A stretch of DNA of 64,000 nt from JAAYYM01 sp964631375 (GTDB lineage Bacteria; Bacillota; Clostridia; Lachnospirales; Lachnospiraceae), in assembly GCA_964631375.1 (NCBI GenBank), contig CAZVYQ010000007.1, forward strand, positions 1-64,000, read 5' to 3'. Shown piece by piece: positions 25,616-35,221 of this stretch. The first letter of the stretch is position 1. The number at the start of each line of letters is the position of its first letter. The notes beneath the pieces were generated by a model. It was not told where the DNA came from, searched no databases, and was given only the letters and a program-made list of their open reading frames with translations. The translations under genes and the position numbers were made by a program.

Positions 25616-27661
25616 TTGAAAAAGATATTAAAGTTCACAATAGGAACCATTTGCTTTGTAGCAGTACTCCTGTTGGCAGTATATATTGTAGATGCAACTC
25701 TTCAGTTTAAATATGAAGATGGAGTACTGACTATGGAGGATTTTTATCAATATCCGGAGAATTCCATCGATGTACTTTTGTTGGGAAGTTCACACGTTGG
25801 TTCGAATATTGATCCAACTCAGCTGTATGAAAAACAGGGAATTGCCTCTTATGTTTTATGGGGATCAGCACAACCGACATGGAACACTTACTATTTCCTA
25901 AAGGAAGCATTAAAAACACAAAAACCGAAGGTTGTTGTACTGGAGACTTATGTAGTTGCGCAGGACAATGAAAGTACAGGTTATGGAACGTTAGTCAAGA
26001 GTATCACTGGAATGAAGACTTCTGAGGATAAATATAATGATATTGAGGTTTCTGGTTCGGATAGTTCCGTGATTGATCTGATGATGGGACTTCCTACATA
26101 TCATACAAGATATACAGAATTAAATAAGATGGATTTCAGCCGCTATTTCTGGAATTTTGAGATTGCAGACAAAAGTGCTTCCAGTTGGAGTTTTGTGGCT
26201 TGTGAACCAAATGATATCAGTCATGTGATGGATACAGAACCCTTAGTGGAGAAGCATGAGATTTATTTAAAGAAAATTATTGATTTATGCCAGGCTGAAG
26301 GAATAGAACTATACCTGTATACATCACCCTACATTGTATCTGAAAAAGAACAGATGCGTTTTAACACCATTGCAAATATAGCAAAGGAGTACGGCATAGA
26401 ATATGAAAATTATAATCTGATCTATGACCAGTTCGGACTGGACTATTCAACAGACTATGCAGATGCACTCGGACATATGAACGATGCCGGGATAGAGAAA
26501 ACAACAAAATATTTAGGAGAACGATTGAGAGCGTTATATGATTTGCCGGAGACCTATGATAATGCGTGGTTTCAGAAGGTTGATGACAAGAGTCAGGTAT
26601 ACGTACTACCCAAAGCATTTGTGGGAAATGCAGAAAGTACATCTTATATAGATACAGGGATCAAGTTGTATGAGAATCCTTATGATTCGTGGACTTTGTT
26701 AGCAGATATTGATATCTCAAGAGAAGATCTTGATGACAGCGGTATCTATTTCGCGTGCTTTAATGAGAATGAGACAAATTATGGAGGACTACTTGTTCGT
26801 CGCGTAGAGGATCATTTAAATATTGTTGTAGGAAGTAATTACAGCACAGAGATAGAAATTCCTTTAGGAGACAGCATTCTTCTTGCAATTACGAAATCTC
26901 GTGATTCGTATACCATCACCGTGAATGGTGAAATTGCAAAAGGTAATTGGGAAGCTCCATATGAAGAATATAATGGCAATCTTGTAATAGGCTGTGAGCT
27001 AGATAAGGATGGCCAGGTTATTCGCAACAGTGCAGTGACTGTGAACTCTATGGAGGTATATAATGAAGTTTGGTCAAATACACGTGTAAGAAGCTGGACT
27101 GCATTACAGGAACGTAAAAAGGCGGCTGAGAGAGAACAAAAACTGGAGAATACAAACATAGAAGGTCTGTCCTATCAGTTACCGGGTAGATTTTCCGGAA
27201 ATGGTAAGACAACTTATGTGGATACGGGATTGCAGCTTTACAAAGATGCTTCGGACTCTTGGACATTTTTGATGGACTTTAATACCGAATGCGACAGTGA
27301 TAATAAGGTTTATGTGTCTTGTTTTGATGAGAGTGGAACAAACTACAGAGGATTGTTGATTCGACGAGATGAGGATGTCATCAATGTAATATTTGGTAAT
27401 GCTACTTATTATGGGATTCCATTTTATGAGGATCATTATGCGAGACTGGCAATTGTAAAGGATAAAGATGAATATTCAATTTATGCAAACGGAACACTCT
27501 TGGCAAGCGGTATGAAATCTTCCTGTGATGACTATATAGGAACACTATTGCTAGGGGCACAGGAATCAAATGGTACAAAATTCCGAATGAGCGAGGTAAC
27601 CATCAATCGCCTCGAGGTTTATGACAGAGTGTTGGATACGACTGAGATTGTGAACTGGTAG
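25616..27661 (+). CDS. SGNH O-acyltransferase-like protein with two LamG-like domains, copy 1
   Basis: TTG 25616 is chosen over GTG 25607 because the latter overlaps the ribosome site AGAGGAG (25601-25607) and the paralogue also begins MKK. The 681-residue protein has an N-terminal membrane anchor (about 5-25), then an AlgX/DltD-like SGNH domain with the nucleophile motif GSSHVG (Ser59) and a distal D-x-x-x-H pair (Asp283, His287, in DALGHMN). Two concanavalin/laminin-G-like domains follow at about 325-485 and 520-680, each with Y-x-DT, SCF-x-E, Y-x-GLL and a final LEVY-type strand. It would acylate the glycan outside the membrane, taking acyl groups from MBOAT copy 1, while the LamG domains may grip the chain. 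Confidence 0.8.
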   Translation: MKKILKFTIGTICFVAVLLLAVYIVDATLQFKYEDGVLTMEDFYQYPENSIDVLLLGSSHVGSNIDPTQLYEKQGIASYVLWGSAQPTWNTYYFLKEALKTQKPKVVVLETYVVAQDNESTGYGTLVKSITGMKTSEDKYNDIEVSGSDSSVIDLMMGLPTYHTRYTELNKMDFSRYFWNFEIADKSASSWSFVACEPNDISHVMDTEPLVEKHEIYLKKIIDLCQAEGIELYLYTSPYIVSEKEQMRFNTIANIAKEYGIEYENYNLIYDQFGLDYSTDYADALGHMNDAGIEKTTKYLGERLRALYDLPETYDNAWFQKVDDKSQVYVLPKAFVGNAESTSYIDTGIKLYENPYDSWTLLADIDISREDLDDSGIYFACFNENETNYGGLLVRRVEDHLNIVVGSNYSTEIEIPLGDSILLAITKSRDSYTITVNGEIAKGNWEAPYEEYNGNLVIGCELDKDGQVIRNSAVTVNSMEVYNEVWSNTRVRSWTALQERKKAAEREQKLENTNIEGLSYQLPGRFSGNGKTTYVDTGLQLYKDASDSWTFLMDFNTECDSDNKVYVSCFDESGTNYRGLLIRRDEDVINVIFGNATYYGIPFYEDHYARLAIVKDKDEYSIYANGTLLASGMKSSCDDYIGTLLLGAQESNGTKFRMSEVTINRLEVYDRVLDTTEIVNW

Positions 27662-27670
27662 GTGTTATTT

Positions 27671-28495
27671 ATGCGATTACTGGATCAAAAAAAACTGAAT
27701 ATCATTCTTGTCTGTATTATCACGATAACCTGTATTGTAAATGTGAAAAATACTGTGTCTGCAGCGGATGAGGAATTGGTAAAAGCAGTACCTGTTTATC
27801 AACTAAAAACTCCATTTGAAGGAGATGGTAATGCGGCGTATGTTGATACAAAATTGCCTCTTTATGATGGCAATATGGACGACTGGATCGTAATTGCATG
27901 CATCTCAAATAAGTTGGGTGATGGAAATAACGTGTTTTTTTCATGTTTTTCGGAAAAGGAACCTTATAGAGGTCTTCTTCTGAGAAATCCTACCAAAAAT
28001 TCATATGAATTTGTATGTGGGACAACGGGATATCAGCTGGTATATAACGAGGATGCAAACTATCTAACTATTGCTGTTCAGAAGAAAGAGGATCATTATA
28101 TTGTATTTTGTAATGGTGAGATTGTAAAACAATTTGATTCTGAAGCAGACATTTATACCGGGAATCTACTGCTTGGTTGTCAGACAGATGCAGAGGGTAA
28201 TTTGTTTAGATTCAGTTCAACCGAAATATCTGAATTGATTGTATATGAGGGCACACAGTCTCCTTCCATTACAGCAAAAACAATGGAAGAAATGTTAGTA
28301 AGAAATAACGATACAGAGGGATCAGTTACAAAGCGTGTATTAAAAAACCGAGACTATGAAGAAGAGACTTCGTGGAGTGATGTTCTGTATCAGCTATTTC
28401 AGGAAAATGGACATGTGATTTTGTTGTTGGTAGGTGGATTTGTCGTTGCATGTATAATTGTAATAGTCTTGGATCGAAAGAGAAAGGAAAAATAG
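27671..28495 (+). CDS. Single LamG-like domain protein, secreted and anchored
   Basis: 274 residues from ATG 27671; a GTG nine bases earlier has no spacing for a ribosome site. A signal peptide (about 1-33, MRLLDQKKLNIILVCIITIT then VSAADE), one LamG/concanavalin-like domain (about 42-200), a linker and a C-terminal membrane helix (about 245-266) ending KRKEK. The domain is plainly homologous to the four LamG domains in the two flanking SGNH proteins, sharing YVDTKLPLYDG, FFSCFSEKE, YRGLLLRN, GNLLLGCQTD and LIVYEG. It has no SGNH domain. It may be a structural or glycan-binding accessory of the acylation machine, or a remnant of the duplication. No catalytic motif is visible. Confidence 0.75.
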   Translation: MRLLDQKKLNIILVCIITITCIVNVKNTVSAADEELVKAVPVYQLKTPFEGDGNAAYVDTKLPLYDGNMDDWIVIACISNKLGDGNNVFFSCFSEKEPYRGLLLRNPTKNSYEFVCGTTGYQLVYNEDANYLTIAVQKKEDHYIVFCNGEIVKQFDSEADIYTGNLLLGCQTDAEGNLFRFSSTEISELIVYEGTQSPSITAKTMEEMLVRNNDTEGSVTKRVLKNRDYEEETSWSDVLYQLFQENGHVILLLVGGFVVACIIVIVLDRKRKEK

Positions 28496-28496
28496 G

Positions 28497-29990
28497 ATGC
28501 TATTCAACTCAATTCAGTTTATGATTTTTTTCCCGATCATCGTTTTATTATATTTTGCCGTTCCACATCGGTTCAGAAATGTTTTACTCTTGATTGCCAG
28601 TTACTATTTCTATATGTGCTGGAATGCAAGATATGCATTGTTGCTGGCGTTTTCAACGCTGATCACATACTTTGTAGGTCGATTGATTGGAATGATATCA
28701 GCCGAGGAGGAAGACAAACAGCGCATCATTCTAAGAAAGATATTTGTCGGAGTAGGCTTTACCATCAACCTTTCAATTTTGTTTTTCTTTAAATATACGG
28801 ACTTTCTTGTGAACAATATCAATGTTGTACTGGAGAATCTGGGAGTCGAATTGGTCGAGATTCCATTTGATATTGTGTTGCCTGTAGGAATTTCATTTTA
28901 CATATTTCAGGCTCTGGGCTATACAATGGATGTTTATCGTGGAGACGTACCAGTAGAGAAGAATTTAATTAAGTATGCTGTTTTTGTTTCTTTCTTTCCA
29001 CAGTTAGTAGCAGGTCCCATTGAGAGATCTTCTAATTTATTGAAACAATTTGATGAAAAGCATTATTTTGAATATCAGCGTGTAAAAAATGGATTGCTGA
29101 TGATGGCGTGGGGATTGTTTCAAAAGATCGTGCTTGCAGATAGAATTGCGATTCTTGTAGACAAGGTATATAATTATCCGCAATATTATCAGGGGTTTGA
29201 AATCATGCTTGCCACAATTTTTTTCGCGATTCAGGTATATTGTGATTTTGCTGGATACTCTAATATTGCGATCGGGGCCTCACAGGTCATGGGGTTTCAT
29301 TTGATGGAGAATTTCAATTGTCCTTATTTTGCACGGACAGTGGCAGATTTTTGGAGAAGATGGCATATATCATTGACTACATGGTTCAGAGATTATCTAT
29401 ACTTTCCGCTGGGTGGCAGTCGATGTGATAAAAAGAAAAATTATCGCAATATCATGATTGTTTTCTTAGTCAGTGGACTATGGCATGGAGCAAACTGGAC
29501 CTATGTGATCTGGGGTGGATTAAATGGTTTATATCAGGTCATAGGAAAGATGTTTGGAGGAGTGAGAAAGAAACTATGTGAAAAGGCCAATATTGATGTA
29601 GCAACATTCAGTCATAAAATACTCCAGTGGGTAGTCACCTTTGTTTTGGTTGATTTTGCATGGGTTTTCTTTCGAGCAAAAGACATTAAAACAGCATTTA
29701 TATTGATTCGAAGAATGTTTTCATACTTCAATCCATGGGTATTGTTTAATGGAGGATTGTATAATTTGGGTCTTAACAGACTGGAATTTTGGATCACTAT
29801 GCTCGGCATATTCACATTGTTAGTTGTTGATTATCTTCATTATAAAGGGATTCATATCCGTATGGAACTGGCAAAACAAGGTGTATGGTTTAGATGGCTT
29901 ACATATACAATCACAGTATTTTCATTATTGATTTTTGGAATATATGGTCCAAATTATGATGCAAGTGCATTTATTTATTTTCAATTTTAG
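28497..29990 (+). CDS. MBOAT-family O-acyltransferase, copy 2
   Basis: 497 residues, colinear with the MBOAT at 24087 from the first residues (MLFNSIQFMIFFPIIVLLYF) to the end (both finish in YDAS-FIYFQF). The catalytic His330 is kept in SGLWHGANW, and so is RRWHISLTTWFRDYLYFPLGG. Both copies therefore look active. It begins one base after the LamG gene, which suggests coupling, and is followed by its own SGNH-LamG partner. Differences between copies are spread along the length, as expected of an old duplication and not a recent one. The two could deliver different acyl groups or serve different positions on the glycan. Confidence 0.93.
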   Translation: MLFNSIQFMIFFPIIVLLYFAVPHRFRNVLLLIASYYFYMCWNARYALLLAFSTLITYFVGRLIGMISAEEEDKQRIILRKIFVGVGFTINLSILFFFKYTDFLVNNINVVLENLGVELVEIPFDIVLPVGISFYIFQALGYTMDVYRGDVPVEKNLIKYAVFVSFFPQLVAGPIERSSNLLKQFDEKHYFEYQRVKNGLLMMAWGLFQKIVLADRIAILVDKVYNYPQYYQGFEIMLATIFFAIQVYCDFAGYSNIAIGASQVMGFHLMENFNCPYFARTVADFWRRWHISLTTWFRDYLYFPLGGSRCDKKKNYRNIMIVFLVSGLWHGANWTYVIWGGLNGLYQVIGKMFGGVRKKLCEKANIDVATFSHKILQWVVTFVLVDFAWVFFRAKDIKTAFILIRRMFSYFNPWVLFNGGLYNLGLNRLEFWITMLGIFTLLVVDYLHYKGIHIRMELAKQGVWFRWLTYTITVFSLLIFGIYGPNYDASAFIYFQF

Positions 29991-30004
29991 GAGGAGGAAT
30001 TCAA

Positions 30005-32032
30005 ATGAAAAAGTTTTTACACGTGTTACTTTATCTATGTCTGTTTGGATTCCTGTTTTATTGTGTAACAGTCGTCTTCGAATTTAAGAATGAATATGGT
30101 ATACGTCAAATGAGAGATTTTTATCGATATGACGATGTATTTGACATTATTTTTATAGGGAGCAGTCATGTTGGTGTGAATGTTGATTCGGATATTCTGG
30201 CTGAGGAGTACGGAATAGAAAGTTACAATCTGTGGGCTGCCATGCAGCCGGCATGGAATAGTTATTATTATCTAAAAGAAGCACTCAAGACACAGACACC
30301 GGAATTGGTTTGTCTTGATACATATATTATTTCACAAGATATGGAATACAATGATTATAGTTATGCAATTTTTAACACTTTTGGAATGAAGCCTTCGCTT
30401 GATAAATGGGAAGCTATAAAGGTATCAATACCTGAGGATACCCAAATGGATCTGGCACTTGGATGGCCTACTTTTCATACCCGTTATACGGAATTATCAG
30501 AGATGGATTTTGAATGGTTTCCATGGAACTATAGTATGGGAACCAGAACGATTAATTCTGGGTATAACAGTTGTCCAATTGATGAGCCGGAAATGGTTGC
30601 GGACACTGAAACCATGTCCTTATATCCAAAGGAGGAGGAATATCTTCGAAAATTCATTGAACTGGCACAATCAAATGGAATAGATGTTTTTCTGTTTACA
30701 TCTCCTTTTTCAGCAAACAAAATTGCACAGATGCGTTGTAATGAAATACAGAAAATTGCAGACGAATACGGAATACGATATAACAATTATAACAATCAGT
30801 ATCATGATATTGGTATTGATTATAGTATGGATTTTGCTGATGAGGGAGGACATTTTAATAACTATGGTATTAAGAAATTTACAATGTATCTGGGAAAATA
30901 TTTGAGAGATACTTATAAGTTACCTATTCGCGATAGAAAAGCAGCAGCAAAGTATAACCTACAGAAGATATATTCTAAATTAGCATATCGTTTGGAAGAG
31001 ATGTTTGAGGGAAATGCAGCAAATTCCTACATCGATACAAAACAGACTTTATATGATGATCCAAACAGAAGTTGGACACTTGTTGCAGATTTTGATACAG
31101 AACTGTTAAGTGATGAAAAAGTATATTTTTCTTGCTTTGCTGAGGAGGAAAGTGCATATAGAGGACTATTGGTTAAACGAGAGGATGAAAAACTATATAT
31201 TATTGTCGGAGAAAGCTATTATATTGAAACCGAGATTCCTAAAGAAGGTTATGCTCGTCTGGTGATAATTAAGGATGGGACTTCCTATACTGTATATCTA
31301 AATGGAGAATTACTACAAGATCATATCAACACCACCTGTGCACAATATGATGGCCCCCTTGTTTTAGGATGTGAAATGGACGCAGCCGGGGAGCCATATC
31401 GATATAGTGCTGCACGTATTTATGAGATGGAAATTTACAATGAAGCAATCTCGGAGAAGGATGCACTAAAGTGGATGAAGCAAGAACGTTCCAATGCAAA
31501 CAATATTTATAATCAGATTCAGGAATCAGTGGAATATTATTTAGAGAAGGAGTTCAAGGGTAATGGAGAGGATCAATTCTGTGATACAGGGATTCATCTT
31601 TATGATGCTCCTGACAGGAATTGGACACTGTTGACTGAAATCGATCCCAAAGTTCCTGAAAACAGCAATGATTATGTATATTTATCGTGTTTTAGTGAGG
31701 AAGAGAATAATTATCGTGGACTTTTATTGCGGCAGAAGGATGATAAGATAGAATTGATACTGGGTAATAACTACTATATGACGATTCCGATAGAAGACAC
31801 CAATACCATGAAGATCGCAGTTGTCAAGAACCAAAGTACATATACTGTATATGTAAATGGAGAAGAATATGCAGCTGATATATCCAGTTATTGTTCCTCC
31901 TATTTTGGTGATTTGTTATTAGGCTGCCAGGAAGATACAAAGGGTGAAAAGATGAGATTCAGTCCTGTTACAGTAAAGCAGCTGGAAATTTATGATGAAA
32001 TGGCCTCAGAGGCTGAAATAGCAGCCTGGTAA
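30005..32032 (+). CDS. SGNH O-acyltransferase-like protein with two LamG-like domains, copy 2
   Basis: 675 residues, the paralogue of the protein at 25616 with the same architecture. N-terminal anchor (about 4-24), SGNH domain with GSSHVG (Ser54) and distal Asp279/His283 in DEGGHFN, then LamG-like domains at about 320-480 and 515-675. Both copies keep the putative catalytic residues. The SGNH halves share the run FIGSSHVG/LLGSSHVG, then PAWNSYYYLKEALKTQTPEL against PTWNTYYFLKEALKTQKPKV. AGGAGG precedes the ATG. The gene pairs with MBOAT copy 2. Whether the copies differ in specificity is unknown. Confidence 0.8.
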   Translation: MKKFLHVLLYLCLFGFLFYCVTVVFEFKNEYGIRQMRDFYRYDDVFDIIFIGSSHVGVNVDSDILAEEYGIESYNLWAAMQPAWNSYYYLKEALKTQTPELVCLDTYIISQDMEYNDYSYAIFNTFGMKPSLDKWEAIKVSIPEDTQMDLALGWPTFHTRYTELSEMDFEWFPWNYSMGTRTINSGYNSCPIDEPEMVADTETMSLYPKEEEYLRKFIELAQSNGIDVFLFTSPFSANKIAQMRCNEIQKIADEYGIRYNNYNNQYHDIGIDYSMDFADEGGHFNNYGIKKFTMYLGKYLRDTYKLPIRDRKAAAKYNLQKIYSKLAYRLEEMFEGNAANSYIDTKQTLYDDPNRSWTLVADFDTELLSDEKVYFSCFAEEESAYRGLLVKREDEKLYIIVGESYYIETEIPKEGYARLVIIKDGTSYTVYLNGELLQDHINTTCAQYDGPLVLGCEMDAAGEPYRYSAARIYEMEIYNEAISEKDALKWMKQERSNANNIYNQIQESVEYYLEKEFKGNGEDQFCDTGIHLYDAPDRNWTLLTEIDPKVPENSNDYVYLSCFSEEENNYRGLLLRQKDDKIELILGNNYYMTIPIEDTNTMKIAVVKNQSTYTVYVNGEEYAADISSYCSSYFGDLLLGCQEDTKGEKMRFSPVTVKQLEIYDEMASEAEIAAW

Positions 32033-32050
32033 GAAAGAGAGAGTCATAGA

Positions 32051-35000
32051 ATGAAGTCGGGAATGAAAGCATTTATCCAACAGATCAAAAATTATTTTAG
32101 TTATAGTCAGAATGTTGTGGCATTATGTACAGCAGTATTTGCTGTATTTGTGATTTGCTTTGTGTTATTATCACCACCTCGTCCCGGTATGATGGATTTT
32201 GGTCAGTATGATTATATATTAAGTGATCTAGGATTAAGCAGAACAGAAGAGACACTGAGTCAGCCTGATGAAATGTATTTTATGAAGTTGATAGAAGAGT
32301 ATCATATAGACGGATTATCAATGGAGCGGCTTTTTGCATCATCACAGACTGAGAGTATTGTGTTTCCGGTCGTTTTGATCAGTTGGATATGTAATCTGTT
32401 CAATGCATCGTTTTCAACTGTTTATTTGATGCTGGGCTATATCATTATATTAGTACTTTCTATTTATTTTCTTTTCAAATCGCTATATACGTTACTAGGT
32501 AGCCAGACAAAGATTATTTCTGTACTGTTTATTTTCTGTGTATTAAGTGGTGCCAATCTGGTTCCGTTGAATTCGCTGTATAGCGAGGGAATGATCTTTG
32601 TAACACTCATTTTGTTTATCAGTATGGTATGCAGATGCATCAGTAACGGAGAAGGAAAAGGCTTGAAACAAGTCATTTGGATGCTAATCAGTGCTTTTTT
32701 ACTACTGACAGCAGGCGAATCAACTCCCTACATGATTGTTCCGATGCTTCCCCTTATTGCTTATTGTATATGGCTGAATCATCCACATGGTGAAGAACGA
32801 AGAGTCTATTATGCTGTGTCAGGACTAATCTTGCTATCTATCATTCTTCTTTGTGGAAGTCATATTAATTCGATGGCACCTGAAAAGACTAAAGAAAGGT
32901 TATATTCAGCAACTTTTAACGGTGCATTTTTATATGCAGAGAATCAAGAAAATGCACTGTCCTCTTTTGGAATTGATCCTCAATTTGCGGATGATATCGG
33001 GAAGGGATATTACTTGCCGGAAGAGGAGTATGTATTGGCTCCATATTTAGAGGAGGCAGATACGGTTCTATTCGATAAGATTACTTATGGAAAACTATTT
33101 CAATATTACATATCGCATCCACAGACATTCTTCACTTTAATGGATCAGACTTTAAAAGAAACAGGTCAGGTCAGTCATGAAAAATACATATACTTAGATG
33201 ATAGAAATATTGATGGACAAAAAGAACAGGTAGAGAGGTTTGATTTTTGGCAATTGATCAGACCATTTATATTTAGATTTGGAATAACGGGTATGCTGAT
33301 CTATTTTGGACTCATCTTGGCATGTATGATACTATTGATTATGTTTTTCCGCCAAAAAGACAGAAAACTGTCATGCAGAGTCTGCTACATCTATCTTTTT
33401 ATTAATGCTTTCTGTATATGGAGTTTGATCATTACATTGTTTTTGTATGGGAATTGGGATATCAAAACTCGTTTGTTTACCTATATGATCAGTCAGGATA
33501 TACTGTTTGTCTGTACGTTGAGCTTTGTGATTATAACGTTCAGATTATTATCGCAAAAATTGAGCCTGGATGAAAAAGATCCGCAAACGGGAAAAATTGG
33601 TGCAGGTCAGGTGATTTATGAAGAGTATTATGTTTCAAATAGTATTCTGCGTCAGAAAATCGGGAATGCATTAAAAAATGCTACTCGGTGGATAAACAGC
33701 ACAATATTGAATAATAGAAAATATACGACCATTCTATTTGGCGGTTTGGCCACCATAATTATGGTATGGGTTCTCTTTTTGCCCGATCGAATCGGTGCAT
33801 ACAATAATGGAGACTTTGGTCGTATGATGGATTCTATGGGCATCTATTTTACAGAGTATGATCTGATTCATCAGGATGAACAGTATGTAACAAAGGTTGT
33901 TGAGGTATATGATTGGCTGGATAACTTTGATTGGGCGACTGTTACCCCGATCAGTCCCACGATGAGTCAGGTTTTTATTTCATTGATTGTCAAACTGACT
34001 GCAGGAGCGGCAGGACTACAGTTTTCAACGATTTATGCGACCATTATATATGTTATATTTATGAGCATTAGTTTTGCGGCAATTGTGTGGAGTCTCTATA
34101 AACTGGTTGGAAAGAAATCCATTATATTAGATGGGCTATTGATTGTGATATTATTCGGAAGTTATAATCTGGGATGGTTTAATTCATTGTTCAGTGAAGC
34201 CACGGAAATGGCTGGATTTTTAATGGTACTTGGAAGCAGTATATATCTGATTTCAAAGGAGAGAGGAACCTGTAACTGGAAGAATTGGGTGTTATTCTTA
34301 ATCTCAGTACGTTTTTTCATTGGCGCGAAATCTCAAGTGACGATAGAAGTAGCATTTTTGGTGATATGGGCTATGATCTTAGCGATTTATCATCGCAAAA
34401 ATAGGATTTATAAATGGATATTACAGATTCTGATGATTGGTATTGCATGTGTATTCTTATGTAGAAGTGCTGTGATCATATTTCAGAAGGACAGTGCCAT
34501 TTCTTCACAGGATACCATATATTCTTCTATTTTTTCAGGAGTATTGCTGATTGCAGATGATAAAGAACAGGCATTACAGGAACTAGGTCTAGATACCAGC
34601 TTGGCAGTAGATGCAGGAAAGAGTACTTATGCCGATAAATCTGAATTCTTTTGTGCTCCTCGTACAGAGAAAGCAGAAGAGATGATTTATAGTAAAGTGA
34701 ATACATTTAAGGTGCTGAAATGGTATCTGGTACATCCAGATAAATTGTGGATTATGATGAATCAGGCAGCAAAGGAATCAGCTGCAACGATGCCTGATTA
34801 TTTTCTGTACGTTGGAGAAAAAACAACGCTCCCTCATAGAACGGTATCAAAGTTTAATATTTGGAGTGCAGTCAGGGCAAATGTGACGCCCAAGACATTT
34901 ATTGCGTATATTTTATTTTATGGTATATTATTTACGCTATCGGCTATTCAGGTTTTTTCAAAGAAAAGCGATGCGAAACGCAGACTACTCGGTATGTTCT

Positions 35001-35221
35001 ACATTGTGATTATGTGTATGGGAATTGCTCAGTTCCCGCTGTCTGTAATCGGAAATGGTTTTACTGATAATATCAAGCAATTATATGCTTTTAGATTAAT
35101 CCATGATGTAGTCTTTGCGATTGCGGTTTTTTGGTTAGGCTGTTGGATTTATGGTAAAGTGAGACCGATCAAAGGGATGAAAATGGATGAAAGTGAGGAA
35201 CTGTTAAAAGATGAATTGTAG
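32051..35221 (+). CDS. Internally duplicated GT-C-like membrane protein
   Basis: 1056 residues made of two homologous halves (about 1-530 and 550-1056), each like the 513-residue protein at 15325. Each half has a first helix, then a loop with P-x-x-x-G and an acidic/Gly cluster (SPPRPGMMDFG at 41-51; LPDRIGAYNNGDFG from about 577), several helices, and a polar segment with AENQENALSSFGIDPQFADD / ADDKEQALQELGLDTSLAVD and YYISHPQTFFTLMDQ / WYLVHPDKLWIMMNQ. About 20-22 membrane helices are expected. It starts 18 bases after the SGNH gene. I infer a two-site glycosyltransferase or a pseudo-dimeric transporter; function is not known. Confidence 0.75.
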   Translation: MKSGMKAFIQQIKNYFSYSQNVVALCTAVFAVFVICFVLLSPPRPGMMDFGQYDYILSDLGLSRTEETLSQPDEMYFMKLIEEYHIDGLSMERLFASSQTESIVFPVVLISWICNLFNASFSTVYLMLGYIIILVLSIYFLFKSLYTLLGSQTKIISVLFIFCVLSGANLVPLNSLYSEGMIFVTLILFISMVCRCISNGEGKGLKQVIWMLISAFLLLTAGESTPYMIVPMLPLIAYCIWLNHPHGEERRVYYAVSGLILLSIILLCGSHINSMAPEKTKERLYSATFNGAFLYAENQENALSSFGIDPQFADDIGKGYYLPEEEYVLAPYLEEADTVLFDKITYGKLFQYYISHPQTFFTLMDQTLKETGQVSHEKYIYLDDRNIDGQKEQVERFDFWQLIRPFIFRFGITGMLIYFGLILACMILLIMFFRQKDRKLSCRVCYIYLFINAFCIWSLIITLFLYGNWDIKTRLFTYMISQDILFVCTLSFVIITFRLLSQKLSLDEKDPQTGKIGAGQVIYEEYYVSNSILRQKIGNALKNATRWINSTILNNRKYTTILFGGLATIIMVWVLFLPDRIGAYNNGDFGRMMDSMGIYFTEYDLIHQDEQYVTKVVEVYDWLDNFDWATVTPISPTMSQVFISLIVKLTAGAAGLQFSTIYATIIYVIFMSISFAAIVWSLYKLVGKKSIILDGLLIVILFGSYNLGWFNSLFSEATEMAGFLMVLGSSIYLISKERGTCNWKNWVLFLISVRFFIGAKSQVTIEVAFLVIWAMILAIYHRKNRIYKWILQILMIGIACVFLCRSAVIIFQKDSAISSQDTIYSSIFSGVLLIADDKEQALQELGLDTSLAVDAGKSTYADKSEFFCAPRTEKAEEMIYSKVNTFKVLKWYLVHPDKLWIMMNQAAKESAATMPDYFLYVGEKTTLPHRTVSKFNIWSAVRANVTPKTFIAYILFYGILFTLSAIQVFSKKSDAKRRLLGMFYIVIMCMGIAQFPLSVIGNGFTDNIKQLYAFRLIHDVVFAIAVFWLGCWIYGKVRPIKGMKMDESEELLKDEL

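Noticed and set aside
27671..28495. Pseudogene remnant of a third SGNH protein
   Set aside because: It has its own signal peptide, intact domain, membrane anchor and tight operon spacing, so it looks like a working gene, although a role is not known.
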